Source: Streptomyces chartreusis NRRL 3882
Lineage (GTDB): Bacteria; Actinomycetota; Actinomycetes; Streptomycetales; Streptomycetaceae
Reading direction: 5' to 3'
Assembly: GCF_900236475.1 (NCBI RefSeq)
Contig: NZ_LT963352.1
Location: 6,986,001-7,050,000 of the forward strand
Length of the DNA: 64,000 bases
Part shown: piece by piece, positions 42,089 through 48,790 of the stretch
Layout of the letters: each line of letters opens with the position of its first letter
How positions within the stretch are numbered: the first letter of the stretch is position 1
Program-made: the position numbers and the translations under genes
Notes under the pieces: model-generated
The model's database searches: none
Told to the model about the DNA's origin: nothing
The model's input: only the letters and a program-made list of their open reading frames with translations

Positions 42089-42808
42089 TTGAGCCGCTCG
42101 GTTCTCGTCACCGGAGGCAACCGGGGCATCGGCCTCGCCATCGCCCGCGCTTTCGCCGATGCAGGCGACAAGGTCGCCATCACGTACCGCTCGGGTGAGC
42201 CCCCGGCGGCCCTGACAGATCTGGGCTGCCTCGCCGTCAAGTGCGACATCACCGACGCCGAGCAGGTGGAGCAGGCCTACAAGGAGATCGAGGAGACCCA
42301 CGGCCCCGTCGAGGTGCTGGTCGCCAACGCCGGTGTCACCAAGGACCAGCTCCTGATGCGCATGTCCGAGGAGGACTTCACGTCCGTTCTCGACACCAAC
42401 CTCACCGGCACCTTCCGCGTGGTCAAGCGCGCCAACCGCGGCATGCTGCGCGCCAAGAAGGGCCGCGTCGTCCTGATCTCGTCGGTCGTCGGACTGCTCG
42501 GCTCGGCGGGGCAGGCCAACTACGCCGCCTCAAAGGCCGGCCTCGTCGGCTTCGCGCGCTCCCTCGCCCGCGAGCTCGGCTCGCGCAACATCACCTTCAA
42601 CGTCGTCGCGCCCGGCTTCGTCGAGACCGACATGACCGCGGTGCTCTCCGAGGAGCAGCGCGCCGGCATCGTGAAGCAGGTCCCGCTCGGCCGGTACGCG
42701 CAGCCGGAGGAGATCGCCGCGACGGTGCGGTTCCTCGCCTCGGACGACGCCTCGTACATCACTGGAGCCGTCATCCCCGTTGACGGCGGACTGGGAATGG
42801 GTCACTGA
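42089..42808 (+). CDS. fabG: 3-oxoacyl-ACP reductase FabG
   Basis: A 239-aa SDR that reduces 3-oxoacyl-ACP with NADPH in the type II fatty acid synthase. The cofactor loop VTGGNRGIGLAIA, VANAGVTKD, the catalytic Ser (VVLISSVVGLLG), and YAASKAGLVGFARSLAREL with Tyr and Lys are complete, ending ASYITGAVIPVDGGLGMGH. The start is TTG with GAAAGGGTGA upstream; TTG starts are rare but the N-terminus fits the family exactly. It is 5 bp from fabI. In S. coelicolor the homologous pair SCO1815-SCO1814 has been characterised as FabG and FabI. Confidence 0.95.
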   Translation: MSRSVLVTGGNRGIGLAIARAFADAGDKVAITYRSGEPPAALTDLGCLAVKCDITDAEQVEQAYKEIEETHGPVEVLVANAGVTKDQLLMRMSEEDFTSVLDTNLTGTFRVVKRANRGMLRAKKGRVVLISSVVGLLGSAGQANYAASKAGLVGFARSLARELGSRNITFNVVAPGFVETDMTAVLSEEQRAGIVKQVPLGRYAQPEEIAATVRFLASDDASYITGAVIPVDGGLGMGH

Positions 42809-42813
42809 TCACC

Positions 42814-43581
42814 ATGAGCGGAATTCTCGAGGGCAAGCGCGTCCTGATCACCGGTGTGCTGATGGAGTCCTCCATCGCCTTCCACGCCGCCAAGCTGGCC
42901 CAGGAGCAGGGCGCCGAGATCATCCTGACCGCGTTCCCGCGGCCCACGCTGACCGAGCGCATCGCCCGGAAGCTGCCCAAGCCCACCAAGGTCATCGAGC
43001 TCGACGTGACCAACGACGAGCACCTCGGGCGCCTGGCCGACATCGTCGGCGAGGAGCTCGGCGGCCTCGACGGCGTCGTCCACTCCATCGGCTTCGCCCC
43101 GCAGGACGCGCTCGGCGGCAACTTCCTCAACACGCCGTTCGAGTCTGTCGCCACGGCCATGCACGTCTCGGCGTACTCCCTGAAGTCGCTCACCATGGCC
43201 TGCCTGCCGCTGATGCAGAACGGCGGCTCCGTCGTGGGTCTGACCTTCGACGCGCAGTACGCCTGGCCGCAGTACGACTGGATGGGCCCGGCCAAGGCCG
43301 CCCTGGAGGCGACCAGCCGCTACATGGCCCGTGACCTGGGCAAGCAGAACATCCGCTGCAACCTGATCTCGGCGGGCCCGATCGGTTCCATGGCCGCGAA
43401 GTCCATTCCGGGCTTCGGCGAGCTCGCCTCCGTGTGGGACTCCCGCTCCCCGCTGGAGTGGGACCTGAAGGACCCCGAGCCGGCCGGCCGCGGCATCGTC
43501 GCCCTGCTGAGCGACTGGTTCCCTAAGACCACCGGCGAGATCATCCACGTGGACGGCGGTCTGCACGCCATCGGAGCCTGA
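42814..43581 (+). CDS. fabI: Enoyl-ACP reductase FabI/InhA
   Basis: A 255-aa NADH-dependent enoyl-ACP reductase of the InhA type, completing each elongation cycle in fatty acid synthesis. Key parts are LITGVLMESSIAFHAAKLAQ, VHSIGFAPQDALGGNF, and the active-site segment YAWPQYDWMGPAKAALEATSRYMARDLG with the Tyr and Lys. The end INVDGG-like HVDGGLHAIGA is typical. It is cotranscribed with fabG and followed by a strong terminator. This family is the target of triclosan and isoniazid-adduct inhibitors. Confidence 0.96.
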   Translation: MSGILEGKRVLITGVLMESSIAFHAAKLAQEQGAEIILTAFPRPTLTERIARKLPKPTKVIELDVTNDEHLGRLADIVGEELGGLDGVVHSIGFAPQDALGGNFLNTPFESVATAMHVSAYSLKSLTMACLPLMQNGGSVVGLTFDAQYAWPQYDWMGPAKAALEATSRYMARDLGKQNIRCNLISAGPIGSMAAKSIPGFGELASVWDSRSPLEWDLKDPEPAGRGIVALLSDWFPKTTGEIIHVDGGLHAIGA

Positions 43582-43598
43582 CTCCCGTACGTCGTCGG

Positions 43599-43633
43599 CG
43601 CCCCGTTTCCCGCAGCGCGCGGGGAGCGGGGCG
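43599..43633 (+). terminator. Hairpin terminator after fabG-fabI
   Basis: CGCCCCGTTTCCCGC (43599-43613) pairs with GCGGGGAGCGGGGCG (43619-43633), 15 positions with two G-U pairs and a 5-nt loop, 18 bp past the fabI stop. Confidence 0.75.
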
Positions 43634-43742
43634 TCACCCGTTCGGCTCATCCGGCCGGGCGGGGGAGGCTCACAACCGGGCACCCTGGAGTACGCGTTCA
43701 CCACGCGATCCCCCTCCCCAGCACGGCCGAGGAGGTCCCCTT

Positions 43743-44099
43743 GTGCGCTTGTCCCGCCGAACGGCCTCACTGTCCCTCGCCGTCGCAGTCGCCCTCGCCC
43801 TGACCCTGGTGTACGAAGCGGTGCCCCACGCGCGCGTGCCGGCCGGCGAGCACGAGTCGGCCGACCCCTTCGGCGCCGCGTGCCGGATCCGCGTCACCGG
43901 CTCCGAGGCGACCGTGTACTGCCACAACCCGTACCCCGAGGCCGACCGCGTGAGCCTGCACGTCGAGTGCGCCCGCTGGTGGGACATCGACACCGACAGC
44001 TCCCCGGTGGAGGCCGGGCCCGCGCAGACCGTGCGGCTGACGGGACGCTGCTGGAAGGAAGTCGGCGACGTGTGGATCAGTCACCGGCGGGCGAGCTGA
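43743..44099 (+). CDS. Small secreted or membrane-anchored Cys-containing protein
   Basis: A 118-aa protein of unknown function. A signal peptide or anchor (RTASLSLAVAVALALTLVYEAVPHA) leads into a small domain with four cysteines (ACRIRVTG, VYCHNPYP, HVECARWW, GRCWKEVG) that could form two disulphides outside the cell. GTG 43743 is preceded by GAGGAGG. Its 3' end overlaps the 3' end of the convergent GntR gene by 23 bp. Confidence 0.7.
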   Translation: MRLSRRTASLSLAVAVALALTLVYEAVPHARVPAGEHESADPFGAACRIRVTGSEATVYCHNPYPEADRVSLHVECARWWDIDTDSSPVEAGPAQTVRLTGRCWKEVGDVWISHRRAS

Positions 44100-44769
44100 T
44101 CCCGCCCAGGCGGCACAGGAACGGATAGCGGGCGGCCTCCGCCGCCGCCCGCGCCGCGTCACCCGTGCGGATCGCGTCGAGCAGCCGCCCGTGCTCCATG
44201 TACGTCTCCGGTGTCAGCTCCTCGCCGACGTCCTCGCGCAGCCAGTCCCGCAGCACCTCGCCCAGGTCCGCGTACATGGCGGTCATCACGTCGTTGTGGG
44301 AGGCGGCCACGACGGCCAGGTGGAAGGTCGCGTCCGCCGTCACGAACGCCTCCGCGTCACCCGACTCCCAGGCCTCCTCACGCCGCAGCAGCAGCGCGTC
44401 GAGCTGCTTGAGGTCCTTCTCCGTACGCCGCTGTGCGGCCAGCCTGGCCGCGGCCGACTCCAGCGTGGAACGCAGCTCGGCGATGTGCCGGGGATCGGCA
44501 CCGGCGAACCGCCGCTGCATCACCCCCGCCAGCTCACTCGTCGCCACGACGTACGTGCCGGAGCCCTGGCGGATGTCCAGCAGGCCGTTGTGCGACAGCG
44601 CGCGGACGGCCTCGCGGACCGTGTTGCGGGCGACACCCAGCTGCTCGACCAGTTCGGGCTCGGTCGGGATGCGGGAGCCGACCGGCCACTCGCCGGAGGT
44701 GATCTGGGCCCGCAGGGCGGCGATGACCTGCTCGGAGAGCGCCGAACGTCGGGGATGGCTCAGGGGCAT
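44077..44769 (-). CDS. GntR-family regulator, FadR/FCD type
   Basis: A 230-aa transcription factor. The N-terminal winged helix has IPTEPELVEQLGVARNTVREAVRALSHNGLLDIRQGSGTYV, and the C-terminal FCD domain carries ADATFHLAVVAASHNDVM and EHGRLLDAIRTGDAARA, positions that bind a metal and ligand in FCD proteins. ATG 44769 fits the family; an in-frame start at 44784 is possible. It is divergent from an MFS transporter, and a palindrome in front of that gene is a likely operator. Confidence 0.93.
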   Translation of the reverse strand: MPLSHPRRSALSEQVIAALRAQITSGEWPVGSRIPTEPELVEQLGVARNTVREAVRALSHNGLLDIRQGSGTYVVATSELAGVMQRRFAGADPRHIAELRSTLESAAARLAAQRRTEKDLKQLDALLLRREEAWESGDAEAFVTADATFHLAVVAASHNDVMTAMYADLGEVLRDWLREDVGEELTPETYMEHGRLLDAIRTGDAARAAAEAARYPFLCRLGGISSPAGD

Positions 44770-44831
44770 GGCACACCTTCGCACGACCGGGGCGCCGGAG
44801 CGCCGCCGTGGATGAGACGGAGTGGACAGTC

Positions 44832-44853
44832 AATCATCCTATGATTCTATGAT
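44832..44853 (+). promoter_or_regulatory. Candidate GntR operator overlapping MFS promoter
   Basis: AATCAT-CCT-ATGATT (44832-44846) is a perfect 6-3-6 palindrome, followed by another ATGAT half (44849-44853). Two TATGAT -10-like boxes lie in it (44840-44845 and 44848-44853); TGGACA at 44823-44828 may be the -35 of the second. Transcription would start at about 44860, next to ATG 44861. Repression by the divergent GntR protein is inferred. Confidence 0.55.
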
Positions 44854-44860
44854 GGGTCCC

Positions 44861-46246
44861 ATGGCTAGCGAGGAAACCCGGACGATGACGCCCCCGACCG
44901 TACGCAGTTCGGCCGCGCAGGAGACCCGGGAACCCGGCGGTTCCGCCACGCGCGCGTGGACCATGCGGTTGCTCGTCCTCGGCATCGTGCTGTCCGCGCT
45001 GAACCTCCGCCCCGCCATCACCAGCCTCGGCGCCCTCCTGGAGGAGGTCCGCGACGGCCTCGGCATGAGCGGCAGCGTGGCCGGACTGCTCACCTCCGTG
45101 CCGCCGCTGTGTTTCGCCGTCTTCGGTGTCATGGCTCCGCGGCTCGCCCGTCGCTTCGGAGCCGGCGCCGTGGTGTGCGCCGGCATGGCCGCCATCGCCA
45201 CCGGCCTGGCGATCCGGCCGTACGCCGGCGGCACGGCCGGCTTCCTGGCCGCCAGCGCCCTCGCCCTCATGGGCATCGCGGTCAGCAACGTCCTGATGCC
45301 GGTCATCGTCAAGCACTGGTTCCCCGACCGCGTCGGCTCCATGACCGGCCTTTACTCCATGGCGCTCGCCCTGGGCACGGCCCTCGCGGCCGCGGTCACG
45401 GTGCCCCTGACCGACACCCTGGGCGGCAGCTGGCAGTCGGGCCTGGCCCTCTGGGCGGGTCTGGCCGTGGCGGCGGTCCTGCCGTGGCTGCCGTTCGTAC
45501 GGGGGCGGGCGGCGGCGCCCGGGGCGGGGGACCGGGGCGGAGACCGGCCCGCGCCCGCCGGGGACGCCGGGGCGGAAACGCCGGCTCCCGGGACGGAATC
45601 CGCGCGCGAGGAGACCTCTGCCCCCGCCTCGACGGAACCCGCGCGCGAGGAGGCTCCACGGCTGCGGATCACCCGGAGCCGCACCGCCTGGGCCCTGGCC
45701 GTCTTCTTCGGGCTCCAGGCGACCGCGGCCTACATCACGATGGGCTGGATGGCGCAGATCTTCCGGGACGCCGGCGTGCCCGCGGGCACCGCGGGGCTGC
45801 TCCTCGCGGTCACCATGGTGATGGGCGTGCCCCTGGCGTTCGTCATACCGCGTCTGGCCACGCGGCTGCCGCACCAGGGCCCGATCGTGCTCGCCCTGGG
45901 CGTCTGCGGCCTCGCCGGCTACGCCGGGCTGTACCTCGCGCCGGCCGCCGGCGCCTGGGCCTGGGCCCTGCTGCTCGGCGTCGCCAACTGTGCCTTCCCG
46001 CTCGCCCTCACCATGGTCGGCATGCGGGCCAGGACCGGCCCGGGCGTGGCCCAGTTGTCGGCGTTCGCGCAGAGCACCGGCTACCTGATCTCCATCCCGG
46101 GGCCGCTCCTGGTGGGCGTCCTCTACCAGCACAGCGGCGGCTGGGGCCTGCCGATCGCGCTGATGAGCGCCCTGATGATCCCGCAGATGGCGGTCGGCGT
46201 CCTGGCGGGCCGGGACCGCACGGTCGAGGACGAGGCCGGACGCTGA
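44861..46246 (+). CDS. MFS transporter, CynX/NimT family
   Basis: About 461 aa from ATG 44861. It is a 12-helix major facilitator with LVLGIVLSALNLRPAITSLGALL and LPLIADALG-like MSGSVAGLLTSVPPLCFAVFG, the hallmark of the CynX/NimT group (cyanate or 2-nitroimidazole related). A long Glu/Pro/Ala-rich cytosolic loop (residues about 210-265) separates the two six-helix halves. The substrate is unknown; the divergent GntR regulator suggests a small effector or organic acid. Starts at 44849 or 44852 are also possible; 44861 would be leaderless from the predicted promoter. Confidence 0.88.
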   Translation: MASEETRTMTPPTVRSSAAQETREPGGSATRAWTMRLLVLGIVLSALNLRPAITSLGALLEEVRDGLGMSGSVAGLLTSVPPLCFAVFGVMAPRLARRFGAGAVVCAGMAAIATGLAIRPYAGGTAGFLAASALALMGIAVSNVLMPVIVKHWFPDRVGSMTGLYSMALALGTALAAAVTVPLTDTLGGSWQSGLALWAGLAVAAVLPWLPFVRGRAAAPGAGDRGGDRPAPAGDAGAETPAPGTESAREETSAPASTEPAREEAPRLRITRSRTAWALAVFFGLQATAAYITMGWMAQIFRDAGVPAGTAGLLLAVTMVMGVPLAFVIPRLATRLPHQGPIVLALGVCGLAGYAGLYLAPAAGAWAWALLLGVANCAFPLALTMVGMRARTGPGVAQLSAFAQSTGYLISIPGPLLVGVLYQHSGGWGLPIALMSALMIPQMAVGVLAGRDRTVEDEAGR

Positions 46247-46314
46247 GCCCGCCCCGCAGCCGCTGATCTCACCCCGGGGCGTCCGGTGCCCGCGGTGGGT
46301 GCGAGACTTGCCCC

Positions 46315-46431
46315 ATGCCAGTGCTCGACCCGAATCCCCAGCATGGTCAGAAGAAGATGCTGCTCGTGTTCGGAGCCTTCTTCGCGATCTTCATCATCAT
46401 CGGCGTCATCGCGACCATCGCCTCGCCATGA
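46315..46431 (+). CDS. SGM_5486-type transporter-associated microprotein
   Basis: A 38-aa protein: a short polar start (MPVLDPNPQHGQKK) followed by one membrane helix (MLLVFGAFFAIFIIIGVIAT) and IASP. The sequence matches the Streptomyces family named SGM_5486, described as transporter-associated. It lies 68 bp after the MFS gene in the same direction, consistent with a small partner of that transporter. Confidence 0.8.
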   Translation: MPVLDPNPQHGQKKMLLVFGAFFAIFIIIGVIATIASP

Positions 46432-46597
46432 CCGGCCCTCGCCCGCCCATGGTGGGGCTAGCACCCCTGTCCCCTAGGGGGTGAGGGTCAGGGTCAAGTG
46501 GGTGGATCACCGGATGGGTCGGCCGCCTCGGATTCCGTAACTTCGACGTGTGACCGCAGGACGCGGGCCACGGACCATTCGAAGAGCGGAGGCACCC

Positions 46598-46804
46598 ATG
46601 TCGGCTCCTACGCACACCCGGCCCCATCCGGCGACCCGGGCCGGCGCCGACAGCCGGCTGCCCTGGTGGGCCCTCGCCCTGCCCACGCTCGCCTTCGTCG
46701 CGCTGCTCGTGCTGATCCTGAACCCGTCCGACGCCCAGGCGGCCACCGGTGACCCCCTGATCACCCACCTCTTCGAGCGGGTCCGGCAGCTGACAGCCCG
46801 CTGA
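46598..46804 (+). CDS. Small single-helix membrane protein, hypothetical
   Basis: A 68-aa protein with a polar N-terminus (SAPTHTRPHPATRAGAD), one hydrophobic helix (LPWWALALPTLAFVALLVLIL) and a short tail (DPLITHLFERVRQL). ATG 46598 has GGAGG 8 nt upstream. It is widespread in Streptomyces as a hypothetical protein; I know no function. Confidence 0.7.
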   Translation: MSAPTHTRPHPATRAGADSRLPWWALALPTLAFVALLVLILNPSDAQAATGDPLITHLFERVRQLTAR

Positions 46805-46869
46805 GCACGGCAGAAGCCGGTGGTCAACTCCCTGCGCCCGATGGCCTGTTTCGTGCGAAGCTGGATCTC

Positions 46870-47388
46870 ATGAGCGTCGCAGAACCCCGCAGGATTGTCC
46901 TCTTCCGCCATGCGAAAGCCGACTGGCCACAGGTGAGCGATCACGAGCGTCCGCTCGCCGACCGGGGCCGAAAAGAAGCGGCGGAGGCCGGGCGCAGGCT
47001 GGCCGACACCGGCATCCCCTTCGACCTGGCCCTGTGCTCCACCGCGGTCCGGACCCGGGAGACCTGGAAGCTCGCCGTCCAGGAGTTCCCGCAGCGGCCG
47101 AAAACCGTCTACGAGGAGCGGATCTACGAGGCCTCGCCGGGCGAACTGATCGCCGTGCTCAACGAGACCCCCGACGACGCGCAGAACATCCTCGTGATCG
47201 GCCACAACCCGGGCGTCCAGGGCCTCGCCGACATCCTGGCGGGCACGGCCGAGGGCGACGCCCGCGACCGGATGAGCAGCCGTGGGTTCCCGGCCGCCGC
47301 CTTCGCCCTCCTGTCCTTCACCGGCTCCTGGAAGAGCCTTGAGCCGGGCGTGGCCACGCTGCGGGACTACTGGGCGCCCACCGAGTGA
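46870..47388 (+). CDS. SixA-type histidine phosphatase
   Basis: A 172-aa phosphohistidine phosphatase of the SixA/RHG family. The catalytic RHG-equivalent is LFRHAKADW near the N-terminus, followed by ERPLADRGRKEAAEAGRRL, the STAVRTRETW arginine segment and the second catalytic histidine in VIGHNPGVQGLADIL. SixA removes phosphate from histidines in phosphorelay proteins; in Streptomyces the targets are not established. It is convergent with serB. Confidence 0.92.
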   Translation: MSVAEPRRIVLFRHAKADWPQVSDHERPLADRGRKEAAEAGRRLADTGIPFDLALCSTAVRTRETWKLAVQEFPQRPKTVYEERIYEASPGELIAVLNETPDDAQNILVIGHNPGVQGLADILAGTAEGDARDRMSSRGFPAAAFALLSFTGSWKSLEPGVATLRDYWAPTE

Positions 47389-47406
47389 CCGACTCCACGT
47401 GACAGG

Positions 47407-47431
47407 GCCCGGCACCGGCGCGGTGCCGGGC
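47407..47431. terminator. Hairpin between sixA-like gene and serB
   Basis: GCCCGGCACCG (47407-47417) and CGGTGCCGGGC (47421-47431) are a perfect 11-bp stem with a 3-nt loop, placed between convergent genes. Confidence 0.7.
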
Positions 47432-47444
47432 TCACCCGGCCGGT

Positions 47445-48659
47445 TCAGGCCGTGTCGAGGGTGTCCGCCGCCTCGACCTCTTCGCGCGTGATGCCCAGCA
47501 GGTACAGCACGGTGTCCAGGAACGGGAAGTTCACCGCCGTGTGCGCGGCCTGGCGCACCACCGGCTTGGCGTTGAAGGCGACGCCCAGACCGGCCGCGTT
47601 CAGCATGTCCAGGTCGTTGGCACCGTCACCGATCGCCACGGTCTGCGACAGCGGCACGCCCGCCTCGGCGGCGAACCGGCGCAGCAGCCGGGCCTTGCCG
47701 GCACGGTCGACGATCTCGCCCGTGACCTTGCCCGTCAGCTTCCCGTCGACGATCTCCAGCGTGTTGGCTTGGGCGAAGTCCAGCCCCAGCCGCTCCTTCA
47801 GATCGTCGGTGACCTGGGTGAAACCGCCGGAGACGACGCCGACTTGGTAGCCGAGCCGCTTCAGCGTGCGGATCAGGGTGCGGGCGCCCGGCGTCAGCCG
47901 CACCTCGCTGCGCACCTTGTCCACGACCGAGGCGTCCAGCCCCTCCAGCAGCGCCACGCGCGCGTGCAGGGACTGCTCGAAGTCCAGCTCGCCGCGCATC
48001 GCGGCCGCCGTCACTTCGGCGACCTCGTCCTCGCAGCCGGCGTGCGCGGCGAACAACTCGATGACCTCGTCCTGGATGAGCGTCGAGTCGACGTCCATGA
48101 CGACCAGGCGCTGCGCGCGCCGGTACAGACCCGCGGCGACGACCGCCACGTCGATGCCGAGCTTCGCCGCGTCGGGCGCCAGGGCGGTGCGCAGCGGCTC
48201 CGTCTCCACGCCGGACACGGCGAACTCGACGGCGGTCACGGGGTACTTGGCGAGCCGGAAGATACGGTCGATGTTGCCACCGGTCTTGGTGATCCGCGCG
48301 GCGATCGCCGCCGTCGCCTCCGCGGTGAGCGGATGCCCGAGCACGGTGACCAGGGAGCGGCCCAGTCCGCGCGGCCGGTTGTCGCCGAGGCCGGAGATGA
48401 TCTCCGCCTGCATCTTCATCGACTCCGCCCAGCTGTGGACGGTCGCCCGCAGATCGCCCTCGAGCCCCTTCGGCGGCTCGGTCACGAGCGCGCACAGCAC
48501 CATTCGGCCACGGGTGACGACCTGCTCGATGTCGACGACGTCGACGGAGTAGGCGGCGAGGGTGTCGAAGAGGCCGGCCGTGATGCCCGGACTGTCCTTG
48601 CCGAAGATCTTGACAAGGAGGGTGGGGACGTCGGAGGACGAGGTCTGCGAAGCGCTCAT
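47445..48659 (-). CDS. serB: Phosphoserine phosphatase SerB with N-terminal ACT region
   Basis: A 404-aa HAD-superfamily enzyme catalysing the last step of serine synthesis. The N-terminal part (residues 10-170) holds tandem ACT-like folds (LLVKIFGKDSPGITAGLFDTL, then LVTVLGHPLTAEATAAIA). The C-terminal HAD domain has the nucleophile motif VMDVDSTLIQDEVIELFA, GGFTQV (the Ser/Gly motif VVSGGFTQVTDDL), and GDGANDLDMLNAAG. Two ACT copies match actinobacterial SerB2, in which serine binding regulates oligomerisation. It lies downstream of the streptophobe gene with a 131-bp gap. Confidence 0.95.
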   Translation of the reverse strand: MSASQTSSSDVPTLLVKIFGKDSPGITAGLFDTLAAYSVDVVDIEQVVTRGRMVLCALVTEPPKGLEGDLRATVHSWAESMKMQAEIISGLGDNRPRGLGRSLVTVLGHPLTAEATAAIAARITKTGGNIDRIFRLAKYPVTAVEFAVSGVETEPLRTALAPDAAKLGIDVAVVAAGLYRRAQRLVVMDVDSTLIQDEVIELFAAHAGCEDEVAEVTAAAMRGELDFEQSLHARVALLEGLDASVVDKVRSEVRLTPGARTLIRTLKRLGYQVGVVSGGFTQVTDDLKERLGLDFAQANTLEIVDGKLTGKVTGEIVDRAGKARLLRRFAAEAGVPLSQTVAIGDGANDLDMLNAAGLGVAFNAKPVVRQAAHTAVNFPFLDTVLYLLGITREEVEAADTLDTA

Positions 48660-48790
48660 GGTGGTTCCACCGTATCCGGCGGGCAGGTCGCACCGCCCGT
48701 GAGGTCCGCCTGGCGGACAGCGAACACTGGGTGACGTGCGGGTGGCGCGAACCTTGCGTCCCCTGTCCTCCCGGGGGGCTCCCGGGGGGC

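Noticed and set aside
44822..44860. Upstream GTG start of the MFS gene at 44822
   Set aside because: It would place the AT-rich palindrome and -10-like boxes inside the coding region and adds residues unlike the family.
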